A stretch of 64,000 nt of DNA from JAUILA01 sp050289805. GTDB taxonomy: Bacteria; Bacteroidota; Bacteroidia; Cytophagales; Cyclobacteriaceae. Below, one piece after another: positions 17,865 through 27,286 of the stretch. Both the position numbers and the translations under genes were made by a program. Each line of letters begins with the position of its first letter. Position 1 is the stretch's first letter. The DNA is taken from contig JBNKGL010000019.1 of assembly GCA_050289805.1 (NCBI GenBank), forward strand, positions 1 through 64,000, given 5' to 3'. The notes beneath the pieces were generated by a model. The model saw only the letters and a list, made by a program, of their open reading frames with translations, was not told the DNA's origin and did not search any database.

Positions 17865-18431
17865 TCAACCAAGTCTGCGAACGATGAGCTGATCTACCCG
17901 TTCAAAGAAACGTTGGGGCGGCAGGGTTCGCCAGTTCTCAATTTGAAGCGTACCTCCCATATTGACATAGCTGTCAAGATTATAAACCTGCATTTCGCTT
18001 TGCACGAAATCAGGAAAATTTATCGCGGCGATCCACCCGTCCTCCACATCTTCAAACCACTCTTCGTAATAACAGTCATCGGAACCATGAAAATTCATCA
18101 CATTTTCACCGATCAGAATGAACTTGTTAATACCCTGAAGAGTAAGGTGATCGACGATATTCCGCTTGAGATGCATGATATCATTGTTGATGGTATCATT
18201 CCATTCCCCAATAAATTCAATCACCGCAAAACCGCGGTCATAATCAGCAAATAGAATTTTAATATAAAGGGTTTCAGAACCCATAAAATCCCAGGAAGGA
18301 TCTATATAGTATCCGTATATCGTATCGCTGTAAACATCAAAATTATATTCCTTGCCATGAAACGGGGATCGTTCATCCTCGGCGGGATTATAATACTGCA
18401 GCCATCGGTAGTAAGGTTCAATTTCGTGCAT
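17865..18431 (-). CDS. hypothetical protein at the end of the murQ operon
   Basis: The likely start is the ATG at 18431 (188 residues), which overlaps the last 14 bases of murQ; an upstream start at 18503 would lie deep inside murQ. The protein is acidic and rich in Tyr, Trp and Asp, with no signal peptide or membrane helix. I recognise no domain. The overlap points to translational coupling with murQ, so a role linked to cell-wall sugar use is possible but not shown by sequence. Confidence 0.65.
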   Translation of the reverse strand: MHEIEPYYRWLQYYNPAEDERSPFHGKEYNFDVYSDTIYGYYIDPSWDFMGSETLYIKILFADYDRGFAVIEFIGEWNDTINNDIMHLKRNIVDHLTLQGINKFILIGENVMNFHGSDDCYYEEWFEDVEDGWIAAINFPDFVQSEMQVYNLDSYVNMGGTLQIENWRTLPPQRFFERVDQLIVRRLG

Positions 18432-19230
18432 CCAGATAATGATTAATCGCAGCGCGCACAGAACCATATTTATGCAGCAGGTCCCGGGCGTCATCCACTC
18501 CAATCTGTAATGCTTCCATGATCATTCTGGTTCCCCTATCCACAAGTTTTGTATTGCTAAGTTGCATATCAACCATCTTATTGCCCTTTACCCGGCCGAG
18601 CCTGATCATTACCGACGTTGAAATCATGTTCAGCGCAAGCTTCTGGGCAGTTCCTGATTTCATCCTTGTACTTCCGGTCACAAATTCCGGCCCGACAATT
18701 AATTCCACCGGGTATTCAGATACCTCTGCCAGTTCAGAACCCGGATTACAAACGATACAGCCTGTAACCAGTCCGTTATTACGTGCATCCCGGATTCCGC
18801 CGATTACATACGGCGTTCGTCCGGAAGCCGCAATACCAACGAGCACATCATCTTCGCTGATATTAAATTCCTGCAGATCTTTCCATGCCTGTTCCGGATC
18901 ATCCTCAGCAAATTCAACAGCCTTTCTGATCGCTTCATCCCCTCCTGCCATTATACCGATAACCTTACCGTGCGGCATCCCATATGTAGGCGGGATTTCC
19001 GAAGCATCCAGTATGCCCAACCTGCCGGAGGTGCCTGCGCCAATATAAAACAGGCGTCCTCCTGCACTCATTTTTTCAACAATTTTTTCAACCAGTGGTA
19101 CAATTTGATCGATCGATCGCTCCACTGCATGAGGCACTGTTTTATCCTCATTATTCATATTCACCAACAGATCCCGAACCGCCATGTTCTCAAGATCCTC
19201 ATAGTTTGAACTCGACTCAGTAATACTCAT
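18418..19230 (-). CDS. murQ: N-acetylmuramic acid 6-phosphate etherase
   Basis: A 270-residue SIS-domain lyase that splits the lactyl ether of MurNAc-6-phosphate to give GlcNAc-6-phosphate and D-lactate during peptidoglycan recycling. Visible signatures are GRLFYIGAGTSGRLGILDASEIPPTYG in the sugar-phosphate site (about residues 61-88), GIAASGRTPYV, and GSTRMKSGTAQKLALNMIST. Length is slightly short but complete for the family. It starts six bases after the sugar kinase, which would supply its phosphorylated substrate or act on its neighbours in the same pathway. Confidence 0.95.
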   Translation of the reverse strand: MSITESSSNYEDLENMAVRDLLVNMNNEDKTVPHAVERSIDQIVPLVEKIVEKMSAGGRLFYIGAGTSGRLGILDASEIPPTYGMPHGKVIGIMAGGDEAIRKAVEFAEDDPEQAWKDLQEFNISEDDVLVGIAASGRTPYVIGGIRDARNNGLVTGCIVCNPGSELAEVSEYPVELIVGPEFVTGSTRMKSGTAQKLALNMISTSVMIRLGRVKGNKMVDMQLSNTKLVDRGTRMIMEALQIGVDDARDLLHKYGSVRAAINHYLDARN

Positions 19231-19236
19231 AATTTC

Positions 19237-20079
19237 TTAATTCTGATAATAAAGGGTAAGTCCGGCAATAGGCCCTTCAACAATATTTTTAACTAAAACC
19301 CCCCGGTCTGCCGCCGCCTTTCGCAAAATAGAGCTGTAATAAAAGGCTATGGAACCACTGAAATGAACGGGATAATCCTGGAAATTATCATATCGCATCA
19401 CATTCTTTTCCAGAAAGGTCGCAAACCCGCGGTACACCATTTTGTACAGAAACGGATCCTCCTTGTGGTGAAAGATAAATTTGCTAAAACCAGCCAGGTA
19501 GGATGCGGCATGACCTCCCGTATATACACTTCCCAGAATTTCTGAACGGCCCAGGTTAAACCGCTTCACGAATGAATCATGAATTCCAGCCGGCAATTCA
19601 TTCCGTAAATAGGCTGCCAGCAGCTCCTTGCCAAGCCAGGCGCCTCCTCCCTCATCCCCCAGAATATATCCGAGTGCCGGAATCCTGGCAGCAATATTCT
19701 CCCCATCGTAAAGGCAGGAGTTTGTTCCTGTACCCAGAATGCACGCAATCCCTGCTTTATGACCGCACACACCTCTTGCCACCGCCAGTAAATCATCGTA
19801 AACATCGACGCTGGCTGCCGGAAACAGGCTTTGCAAAACACCTCGCAGACGCTCAGATGGATCTCCGGGAATACAACCTGCTCCATAAAAATAGACTGCT
19901 CCTACCTGGCTGCCATCAATGGTCAGCTCCGGCAAAAGCTGATCCCTGAGTATTGAAGTCAGATGATCTGAACTCTTGTGAACAGGGTTCAGGCCTTCCG
20001 TAAGAAACTGCGAGATGCCATCCTTGTCAATCAGCCGCCAAGCGGTTTTGGAACTGCCACTGTCTGCAATCAATATCAT
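19237..20079 (-). CDS. BadF/BadG-type sugar kinase (MurNAc/GlcNAc kinase-like)
   Basis: A 280-residue ASKHA-fold kinase. The N-terminal phosphate loop is ILIADSGSSKTAWRLID and the second is ACILGTGTNSCLYDG, with LGDEGGGAWLGKELL after it, all characteristic of the GlcNAc-kinase/MurK group. Its place just before murQ suggests it phosphorylates MurNAc and/or GlcNAc released from the cell wall, much as MurK does in Clostridium. Substrate preference is inference from context. It is part of a five-gene minus-strand unit. Confidence 0.85.
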   Translation of the reverse strand: MILIADSGSSKTAWRLIDKDGISQFLTEGLNPVHKSSDHLTSILRDQLLPELTIDGSQVGAVYFYGAGCIPGDPSERLRGVLQSLFPAASVDVYDDLLAVARGVCGHKAGIACILGTGTNSCLYDGENIAARIPALGYILGDEGGGAWLGKELLAAYLRNELPAGIHDSFVKRFNLGRSEILGSVYTGGHAASYLAGFSKFIFHHKEDPFLYKMVYRGFATFLEKNVMRYDNFQDYPVHFSGSIAFYYSSILRKAAADRGVLVKNIVEGPIAGLTLYYQN

Positions 20080-20135
20080 TTCATGAAGTTAGAAAGTTTT
20101 TAAGGTAGTTTCAGCGCAATTTGTCAATTCTTCAG

Positions 20136-20369
20136 TTAAATCAACCGGCCTACAACTCTGAACTTATCAAAGACATATTCATCGTGCGGAGCATCAGGAA
20201 ATTCATCCGTAAGGTCCTGTCCGGCCCAGTGCTCATAGTGCTTTCCATCTTTCCACAATCTTGACTTGGTTACATCATAGATCAGGCCCCTGAAGGCGAT
20301 CCAGATTTCTTCCCTGTCCTGACCGTTTCTCAGGGCAAGCTGACCTGCAGAGTATTCCGGCAAAGCCAT
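20136..20369 (-). CDS. small soluble cytochrome b5-like domain protein
   Basis: The 77-residue protein consists of one cytochrome b5-type domain: EIWIAFRGLIYDVTKSRLW, then GKHYEHWAGQDLTDEF. The second piece corresponds to the haem-ligand region with a His (HYEHWAGQ), and a second His occurs at APHDEY. There is no membrane anchor or partner domain. The stop of the RDD gene upstream is immediately followed by this start, so they are surely co-transcribed. Haem or steroid-like ligand binding is expected, but its job beside cell-wall recycling genes is unclear. Confidence 0.8.
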   Translation of the reverse strand: MALPEYSAGQLALRNGQDREEIWIAFRGLIYDVTKSRLWKDGKHYEHWAGQDLTDEFPDAPHDEYVFDKFRVVGRLI

Positions 20370-21077
20370 TTATTGCGAATTGAGATAACTGTAGTCTTTC
20401 AAAATGGTATAGAGAAATGTAACGGGAGGCATATCCGATTCAATTTGAAGGTGATCCTTAACCTTCCCGGTAATGGCCAGGATTGGCTGAACATTGCCGG
20501 TCTCCTTATAAGCGGAAAGCGCTTGTCGGATAAGCTCGATATCCTGTGACCTGAGGCTGGCAGCTTGTTTGTATACAGGTGTATAATCCAACTCCATTTG
20601 TTCAATAACCTGATGGGACTGGACAGGACGTTGTGCCCGAAGTTTTACCACTGTTGTTCCTGCTGCAATATCTCCCACACGCTGGCCTTCCTTAGTCACC
20701 GCAATGGATAGCATGGCAACCGCGCCAGAAGAAATGGAAATATCTACCAAACGAAGAATCCAGCGCATTACATAATTACCCAGTGTTACCGGATTGCCGT
20801 CAAGCCTTACGACCTTGAGATTGAATTGTTTTTTCCCAATGGATTGTCCGTCGAGAAAAATCTCACTTAACAGATGGTAAAAAAATGCAGGCAGGTAAAA
20901 AAGTATAAAAAGCCAGTATGTGTTCACCCCAAGGGATCCTAAAAGGAACATGACAATAATGACATATGCTCCGATAATTACGGAATCAAGCAGGTAGGCT
21001 GCTATCCTGTCACCAAGCCCGGCAATAGCATATTGAATTCCAACATTTTGAGTAGTCTGTATTTGAATCGTTTGCAT
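20370..21077 (-). CDS. RDD family membrane protein
   Basis: The 235-residue protein has an RDD domain at about residues 18-150, with GDRIAAYLLDSVIIG (Arg and Asp of the family name), paired helices, and DGQSIGKKQFNLKVVRLDG. The C-terminal 80 residues are soluble and helical, with a YTPVYKQAASLRSQDIELIR segment. RDD proteins have been linked to ion or compatible-solute transport and to the MoxR/DUF58 clusters of this phylum. One such cluster lies only 1.4 kb away, from 22496. It is the first gene of the operon that continues to murQ. Confidence 0.88.
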   Translation of the reverse strand: MQTIQIQTTQNVGIQYAIAGLGDRIAAYLLDSVIIGAYVIIVMFLLGSLGVNTYWLFILFYLPAFFYHLLSEIFLDGQSIGKKQFNLKVVRLDGNPVTLGNYVMRWILRLVDISISSGAVAMLSIAVTKEGQRVGDIAAGTTVVKLRAQRPVQSHQVIEQMELDYTPVYKQAASLRSQDIELIRQALSAYKETGNVQPILAITGKVKDHLQIESDMPPVTFLYTILKDYSYLNSQ

Positions 21078-21253
21078 AAAAAATTAATCTTCCTCACCGG
21101 GATAAATCACCGAATATATCCGTCAATCACCTTTCTGATAATTTATAATAAGCGCCTAAAATAATAACTTTATTTTGAAAATAAGTTGAATGTAACCAAG
21201 CCGAGGTTTATAATTACCCTTTGGTTTGAAAATATTACCAGAACCCCGTAACC

Positions 21254-22477
21254 ATGAACAAAGCTCTGATTTTATTAATTTTTATATCTGTACTTGGTTG
21301 CCAGGCACCGGATAATTCTGATACGGCTGAGGGCACGCCGCAGTCGGCTGATCTGCTTGAAACCGCTGACAGCCTGGCACATGCCTTCATAATCACAGAC
21401 GGGCATGTTGACCTGCCATACCGGTTGAAGGAAATAAATTTCGACCCGCTTACCGACGCGGAAATTCTCATATCCACCAATGCAGGTGATTTCGACTACG
21501 AACGTGCAAAAAAAGGAGGACTTGATGCACCGTTCATGTCGATCTATATTCCGGCAGAATACCAGCTCAATGGCATGGCGAAGGAACTCGCTGATTCGCT
21601 TATAGATATGGTGGAAGGTATGACAGAATTATACCCCGATAAATTCGCGCTTGCAGTAACACCTGAAGATGTCCGACGGAATTTTGCGGAAGGAAAGATA
21701 TCCCTTCCAATGGGAATGGAAAATGGTGCGCCCATCGGGGACAATCTGTCAAATGTGGAATATTTCAGAAATCGCGGCATTCGATATATCACCTTAACCC
21801 ATTCAAAGAATAATCTTATCTGCGATTCATCCTATGATACCACCCGACTTTGGAATGGACTCTCCCCTTTCGGTGTTGAGGTAGTCAAGGAAATGAACCG
21901 TGTTGGTATCATGGTCGACATTTCGCATGTAAGTGACAGTACATTTTATGATGTGGTCGATTTAACGGATGTACCGATGATCGCGTCTCATTCTTCCTGC
22001 CGTCACTTTACACCCGGGTTCGAACGCAACATGTCGGATGATATGATCCGCAGGCTTGGGGAAGAAGGCGGGGTGATCCAGATCAATTTTGGCTCTACGT
22101 TTCTTGATGAGCATTCTCAAAATGTCGCCGGTGATTTTCGGGATTATATGGAGAGCCACCCTGACCTCAGCGATTCAGCCAGGGATGCTTACCGGCAAAA
22201 GTTCATGACCGATAATAACTTCTGGTCGAATGTTTCCAAAGTGGCTGATCATATCGATCATGTTGTAGAGCTGGCGGGAATCGATCATGTTGCTATTGGT
22301 TCCGATTATGACGGAGTGGGCGACAGTTTGCCTGAAGGCCTTAAAGATGTATCCATGTTCCCTAACCTGATTGAGGAGCTGTTAAAGAGGGGATATTCAA
22401 CGGGCGACATCGAAAAGATTTGCTCAGGAAATGTTTTCAGGGTTTGGCAGGCAGTGGAGGATGCTGCAACGAATTAA
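21254..22477 (+). CDS. M19 membrane dipeptidase, lipoprotein
   Basis: A 407-residue zinc dipeptidase of the renal dipeptidase family. The lipobox VLGC places the lipidated Cys at residue 16. Zinc motifs visible are IITDGHVDLPYR (His and Asp near residues 54-56), MENGAPIGDN with the bridging Glu, and later His residues in TLTHSKNN and ASHSSCRHF, followed by IGSDYDGVG. It would hydrolyse dipeptides, including ones with D-residues, at the cell envelope. It begins a plus-strand series; the SpoIIM-like gene starts only 18 bases after its stop. Confidence 0.92.
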   Translation: MNKALILLIFISVLGCQAPDNSDTAEGTPQSADLLETADSLAHAFIITDGHVDLPYRLKEINFDPLTDAEILISTNAGDFDYERAKKGGLDAPFMSIYIPAEYQLNGMAKELADSLIDMVEGMTELYPDKFALAVTPEDVRRNFAEGKISLPMGMENGAPIGDNLSNVEYFRNRGIRYITLTHSKNNLICDSSYDTTRLWNGLSPFGVEVVKEMNRVGIMVDISHVSDSTFYDVVDLTDVPMIASHSSCRHFTPGFERNMSDDMIRRLGEEGGVIQINFGSTFLDEHSQNVAGDFRDYMESHPDLSDSARDAYRQKFMTDNNFWSNVSKVADHIDHVVELAGIDHVAIGSDYDGVGDSLPEGLKDVSMFPNLIEELLKRGYSTGDIEKICSGNVFRVWQAVEDAATN

Positions 22478-22495
22478 AAGATAATCCAGGTCAGA

Positions 22496-23464
22496 ATGAA
22501 AGAGGCGGCATTTGTAAAGCAAAATATGCAGCGCTGGAAGGAATTTGAAAATGTAGTTCAGGATGCCAGCCATGCAAATCCAGATCAGCTGGCTGATCTG
22601 TTTATTCAGGTTACGGATGATCTGTCTTTTTCACGTACCCAGTATCCCAACAGTGAGACAACCCAATATCTGAATAACTTAGCCTCAAAGCTGCACTTAA
22701 GTATTTACCGCAGTAAGCAGGAAGATGGCAAGCGCATCGTTTACTTCTGGAAAACAGAACTGCCGCTCCTCATGTATGAGGTACGTAAACCCCTCCTCTA
22801 CTCCTTTCTTATCTTTCTGATTGCCATCGGACTGGGTGTTATTTCCACGCTTAATGATGAAACCTTTGTGAGACTCATCATGGGCGACGGTTATGTGAAT
22901 ATGACCCTCAGCAACATTGAAAAAGGAGACCCCCTGGCAGTGTATGCGAATATGAATGAATCAGATATGTTTTTCGCCATTACATTCAATAATGTGCGTG
23001 TTTCATTTATGGCTTTTGCCGCAGGCCTGGCCACAGCACTCGGGTCCGGCTGGATTCTCTTTCAGAACGGGATCATGGTGGGTACGTTTTTTACATTCCT
23101 GGCTCAGGAAGGGTTTATCATCAATGCATTTCTTGTAATCATGCTGCATGGCACCCTGGAATTATCAGCCATTGTGATCGCTGCCTGTGCCGGTTTTGTC
23201 ATGGGTAACAGTTTCATTTTCCCGGGTACCTATACGCGCCTGGAATCGTTTAAAAATGGCGCCAAAAAAGGTCTCAAAATAATCATCGGACTGATTCCTG
23301 TTTTTATTATGGCAGGCTTTATTGAATCTTTCTTTACCCGGTATACGCAAATGCCATGGGTGATCAGCTTATTCACCATTTTACTTTCGGCTACCTTTAT
23401 TGTCTATTATTTTGTAATCTATCCAGCCAAAATTTTTAAAAATGCACCAAGAAAAATTGCTTGA
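22496..23464 (+). CDS. SpoIIM-like stage II sporulation M family membrane protein
   Basis: The 322-residue protein has a soluble helical N-terminus (about 1-95) and about six membrane helices in the second half. The segments AVYANMNESDMFFAITFNNVRVSFMAF and LHGTLELSAIVIAACAGF match the DUF95/SpoIIM family. In non-sporulating Bacteroidota it occurs next to MoxR, DUF58 and RDD genes and is thought to belong to the same envelope system. It overlaps the next gene by 23 bases. Confidence 0.88.
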   Translation: MKEAAFVKQNMQRWKEFENVVQDASHANPDQLADLFIQVTDDLSFSRTQYPNSETTQYLNNLASKLHLSIYRSKQEDGKRIVYFWKTELPLLMYEVRKPLLYSFLIFLIAIGLGVISTLNDETFVRLIMGDGYVNMTLSNIEKGDPLAVYANMNESDMFFAITFNNVRVSFMAFAAGLATALGSGWILFQNGIMVGTFFTFLAQEGFIINAFLVIMLHGTLELSAIVIAACAGFVMGNSFIFPGTYTRLESFKNGAKKGLKIIIGLIPVFIMAGFIESFFTRYTQMPWVISLFTILLSATFIVYYFVIYPAKIFKNAPRKIA

Positions 23465-24419
23465 ACTCCATAGGAAGAGGGATTTTAGCGCAAAGCTCAG
23501 CGCCTCTGTCGACTTCATCCGGCTGAATGCCAAGCCATTCATAAAGGCACTCGCCTTTATTTCAGGCCCTTTTATTATCCTTGGGGCAATCCTGATGGCA
23601 GACGGGTATAGCCGCCTGCTTAATCTTTCGGCACTTACCGATCCGGGAACAGCACCATCGGCATTGCAAGACATGTTTGGATTAGGAATCCCCATGATTT
23701 CAGGGGCTCTTTTCATGTTCTTCGCAGGAACCCTGCTGATTGCAACCGTCTACGAATATGTTATTCTCTATGATGAGAAAGGAAGCACGGATATCAGTGT
23801 TTCTGAGGTTTGGCAGCGGGTAAAAACATTTATGTGGACCGTCCTTGCCAGCCTGGTCATATGGACTATTGCTTTTTTTATCATCTACCTGGCCGGCATA
23901 TTCCTCGTCATTTCATTCGTAGAAATCAATGGATTCTTCGGCGTTATGACCGGGATAGGATTAGGGGTGGTAACTCTCTATTTAAGTGTGGCCTTTTCAC
24001 TTGTATTCATCATACAGGCCTATGAGAAAAAAGATGTTTTCACGGCCTACGGCAGAGCCATGAAATTGATCAGGGGAAAATGGTGGAGCACATTCGGGCT
24101 CATTTTCGTTGCCTTTCTGATTCAGTCTTTCGTATCCTATATTTTCATGATCCCATGGTATGTAACCTTCTTTGCCGGAACCATGCACGCGGTGGAAGAA
24201 ACAGGATTATCTGAACCATCACTCCTGTTTCAGATTGCAAATTATGCTACGCTCAGCCTTGCGTTTCTGGGAAGTAACCTGTTGAATGCATTTCCCCTGC
24301 TCGCACTCGGTTTTCAATATTTTAATTTGGTGGAACTGAAGGAGGCACGGGGACTCATGAATAAAATCGAGACCTTCGGGCAGGAGAATACCTCTGATGA
24401 AGATGAAGAACATTTTTAG
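23442..24419 (+). CDS. conserved multi-pass membrane protein of the MoxR-cluster
   Basis: The 325-residue protein has six or so hydrophobic segments. Between them is a conserved-looking loop YEKKDVFTAYGRAMKLIRGKWWSTFGL, which resembles DUF4013-like or glycerophosphoryl-diester-phosphodiesterase membrane domains. Enzyme motifs are absent. It starts inside the end of the SpoIIM-like gene and its own end overlaps the DUF4129 gene by 23 bases, so the three are translationally coupled. Its function probably follows that of the cluster, but I cannot say what it does. Confidence 0.75.
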   Translation: MHQEKLLELHRKRDFSAKLSASVDFIRLNAKPFIKALAFISGPFIILGAILMADGYSRLLNLSALTDPGTAPSALQDMFGLGIPMISGALFMFFAGTLLIATVYEYVILYDEKGSTDISVSEVWQRVKTFMWTVLASLVIWTIAFFIIYLAGIFLVISFVEINGFFGVMTGIGLGVVTLYLSVAFSLVFIIQAYEKKDVFTAYGRAMKLIRGKWWSTFGLIFVAFLIQSFVSYIFMIPWYVTFFAGTMHAVEETGLSEPSLLFQIANYATLSLAFLGSNLLNAFPLLALGFQYFNLVELKEARGLMNKIETFGQENTSDEDEEHF

Positions 24420-25122
24420 AATCATTCATTTATGGCTTTTATTGCTGCTTCCGGTATTGCTTCCGGCACAGGAGGTTGATTCCCTGGTTTTAATTGACGA
24501 ATCCGCTGTTGAGGTTCGCAGGATTGATTCCGAAAAAATTAATGAATTTCAATCGGATAGTGATTTCGATTATGCGAGAGGAGTAGTCCCTGGCAAAAAT
24601 CTCTGGGAAATGTTCAAGGAGGCGGTCGTTAAGTTCATCCAAAAATTATTCAGTTTCCAGGTCGGCCGCGTAAACATTGTAAATATTCTCCTTTACACCA
24701 TTTGTATCCTGGCAGCCTCCTATGCCATATACAAGCTCATCCAAATGCAATCGCAAAAGGTTTTTGTGTCTGAAAAGGAAAAATCACTGGACTACAGCGT
24801 TCACGAAGAAAATATCCATGTCCTTGATTTTGAACCGTTGATTGCCGAAGCAACGCAGCAAGGACAGTACCGTCGCGCAATTCGCCTGATTTATCTTCAT
24901 GCACTTAAAAAACTGTCGGATGCGAGAAAGATCGACTGGCAGCCGGGTAAAACAAACCATGATTACATGGCGGAACTTTCCGATACGAGTCTCAAGACGG
25001 GGTTTGGCGATTTAAGCTACTTTTTTGATTACGCCTGGTACGGTGAGTTTGACGTTGAGGAAAAGCATTTACTTCGTGTGCGCGAAACGTTTGATAACTG
25101 GGCAAAATCAATTCAGCCATGA
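24397..25122 (+). CDS. DUF4129 domain-containing membrane protein
   Basis: A 241-residue protein with a signal peptide (about residues 1-25, ending LPAQ), one membrane helix near residues 90-112, and a cytoplasmic C-terminal DUF4129 block (YRRAIRLIYLHALKKLSDARKIDWQPGKTNHDY through the end). DUF4129 is common in the MoxR/DUF58 clusters of Bacteroidota and in transglutaminase-linked systems. It overlaps both neighbours (23 bases upstream, four downstream). The role is unknown, with a likely link to the membrane partners here. Confidence 0.88.
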   Translation: MKMKNIFRIIHLWLLLLLPVLLPAQEVDSLVLIDESAVEVRRIDSEKINEFQSDSDFDYARGVVPGKNLWEMFKEAVVKFIQKLFSFQVGRVNIVNILLYTICILAASYAIYKLIQMQSQKVFVSEKEKSLDYSVHEENIHVLDFEPLIAEATQQGQYRRAIRLIYLHALKKLSDARKIDWQPGKTNHDYMAELSDTSLKTGFGDLSYFFDYAWYGEFDVEEKHLLRVRETFDNWAKSIQP

Positions 25123-26300
25123 GGGGTGAACGAAAATACATGATTGTTCTCCTGATTGCATTTACCCTGTATGTGATCATCCAGATTATAAATCCCAGTC
25201 CGATCAACTGGACCATTTCATTGGCACATGAGGATAAAAATCCTTTTGGTGCATACATACTTGACCAGGTGCTGACCGATATTTTTCCGGATGGAAGCGT
25301 CGATCGATCCTACATCACGATGTTTGAGCAGGAAGACACCCTGCGGTCGAATCAACTTATTTTATGTACAGGTTATTATCCGGATGAAGAAGATCTGAAC
25401 GTAATGCTTGAACATGTATACGGGGGTGGAAATGTTTTGATCAGCGCCCATGACTTCTCACCATTGCTCGAGGATACCCTGAATTTCACGGTTAATGATT
25501 ACATTTTTGATGCAGACTTCGTGAAGAATCTTGAAAACAGGGACTCCTCATACCTGCGGTTTACGAATCCGGTTCTGAATGATGGAAAAACCTTTGCCTA
25601 CCAGCGAAACAATGCATACCGAAGATTTATGGAGATCGATACGGCGTCAATGTATGTCGTCGCGGAAAATGATCTCGGACAGCCCGTCACAATCCGTGTT
25701 CCTCATGGAAAGGGAAACCTTTTCCTGAATACGACTCCGCTGGCATTTACGAACCTCTATTTACTTCATGACGAAAACAGGGAATTTGCCTCATCTACGC
25801 TTTCAATGCTTCCAGACAGACCGCTCCACTGGGCTGAATATTATATGCAGGGACGGAGGGAAAGTGCCACGCCGCTCCGTTATATTCTCAGACAGCCTGA
25901 ACTTGCGTGGGGATATTATATCCTGTTGGCAGTACTTATCATTTACATGATAATTGAATCGAAACGTAAGCAGCGGGCGATTCCCGTGATCAAACCGCTT
26001 CGCAATACATCTGTTGATTTCGTCAACACGATCAGCAGTTTATATTACAAACGTAAAAATCATCGCAGCATCGCAGATAAACGCATCAGCTATTTCCTTG
26101 ATCAGCTGCGATCAAAATATTATTTACCCCAACACCTTGAAGGAAAACCTCTTTACGAAAAGATCGCTTCAAAATCCGGCCATACCATCGGTGAGGTAGA
26201 GAGCCTGATGCTGGCCATTATGGATATCAAGATGAAAAGGGAAATTACAGAACAGGAGTTAAAAAATATTAACAGGTATATCGAAGAATTCAAAATATAG
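25119..26300 (+). CDS. DUF4350 domain-containing membrane protein
   Basis: The 393-residue protein has a helix near its start (YMIVLLIAFTLYVIIQIIN). It continues with a periplasmic domain carrying a DUF4350-type layout (SLAHEDKNPFGAYILDQVL and GGGNVLISAHDF), and a second helix at about residues 265-285 (LAWGYYILLAVLIIYMIIE). A cytoplasmic basic tail follows. DUF4350 proteins have a glutamine-amidotransferase-like fold without catalytic residues that I can see. It sits between the DUF4129 and MoxR genes, joined to the former by a four-base overlap. Confidence 0.88.
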   Translation: MRGERKYMIVLLIAFTLYVIIQIINPSPINWTISLAHEDKNPFGAYILDQVLTDIFPDGSVDRSYITMFEQEDTLRSNQLILCTGYYPDEEDLNVMLEHVYGGGNVLISAHDFSPLLEDTLNFTVNDYIFDADFVKNLENRDSSYLRFTNPVLNDGKTFAYQRNNAYRRFMEIDTASMYVVAENDLGQPVTIRVPHGKGNLFLNTTPLAFTNLYLLHDENREFASSTLSMLPDRPLHWAEYYMQGRRESATPLRYILRQPELAWGYYILLAVLIIYMIIESKRKQRAIPVIKPLRNTSVDFVNTISSLYYKRKNHRSIADKRISYFLDQLRSKYYLPQHLEGKPLYEKIASKSGHTIGEVESLMLAIMDIKMKREITEQELKNINRYIEEFKI

Positions 26301-26305
26301 GAGAA

Positions 26306-27286
26306 ATGGAAAATAACGAGATGTTTGAAAACCGCATCGATCTTTCGAAACTAAAGGAGAGCGTGGATGCCATCAAGACCGAGATCGGAAAGGTTATCGT
26401 CGGCCAGCACAAAATGATTGACCTGTTTCTTGTAGCGTTGCTCGCCGATGGCCACGTTTTGATTGAGGGAGTTCCGGGTGTGGCAAAAACACTTTCAGCT
26501 AAATTGCTGGCACGCATTATAAAGGCCGATTTCTCCCGCATTCAATTCACTCCGGACCTTATGCCTTCCGACGTGCTGGGAACTTCTGTTTTTAGCCTGA
26601 AGGACAATTCATTTGAATTCAAACAAGGCCCGATCTTTTCCAATCTCATTCTGATTGATGAAATAAACCGTGCACCTGCCAAAACCCAGGCGGCATTGTT
26701 CGAGGTAATGGAAGAACGACAGGTGACCATGGATGGTAAAACCTATCCGATGGAATTTCCCTATTTCGTAATGGCGACCCAAAATCCGATAGAACAGGAA
26801 GGAACCTATCGACTGCCGGAAGCCCAGCTGGACCGGTTCCTGTTTAAAATCGGAATTGAATACCCGTCACAGGAAGAGGAAATACTAATCCTTGAGGGCC
26901 ACCAGCAGAGAAAGGATACTCTGCCTGTAGATAGCATACATCCCATTCTGTCACCTGACGAACTGAAGGAATACAGGGATGCCATCTATAATATTCATGT
27001 GGAGCATGACATGCTCAATTATATTGCCCGGCTCGTTCATGAAACACGTAACAATCCCGATATTTACCTGGGTGCCTCACCACGGGCTTCCATTGCCATG
27101 CTGCGAACAGCAAAGGCATTCGCCGCTATACAGGGCCGGGACTTTATTACACCGGAAGATATCAAGGAAATGGCGCAGCCTATACTGCGGCACAGAATTC
27201 TCCTGAGTCCGGAAAAGGAAATGGAAGGTTTTGATGCAGATGATATCATATTACAGGTAATCGATAAAATAGAAGTTCCACGATGA
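26306..27286 (+). CDS. MoxR family AAA+ ATPase
   Basis: A 326-residue AAA+ chaperone. Walker A is EGVPGVAKTLSAKLLA (about residues 54-69), Walker B is LILIDEINRAPAKTQAALFEVMEE, and sensor 1 falls in FVMATQNPIEQEGTY. A C-terminal lid follows with LGASPRASIAMLRTAKA. MoxR ATPases act as chaperones that insert cofactors or assemble complexes, often with a VWA partner; in this cluster the adjacent DUF58 protein plays that part. Length is normal. Its stop overlaps the DUF58 start. Confidence 0.95.
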   Translation: MENNEMFENRIDLSKLKESVDAIKTEIGKVIVGQHKMIDLFLVALLADGHVLIEGVPGVAKTLSAKLLARIIKADFSRIQFTPDLMPSDVLGTSVFSLKDNSFEFKQGPIFSNLILIDEINRAPAKTQAALFEVMEERQVTMDGKTYPMEFPYFVMATQNPIEQEGTYRLPEAQLDRFLFKIGIEYPSQEEEILILEGHQQRKDTLPVDSIHPILSPDELKEYRDAIYNIHVEHDMLNYIARLVHETRNNPDIYLGASPRASIAMLRTAKAFAAIQGRDFITPEDIKEMAQPILRHRILLSPEKEMEGFDADDIILQVIDKIEVPR

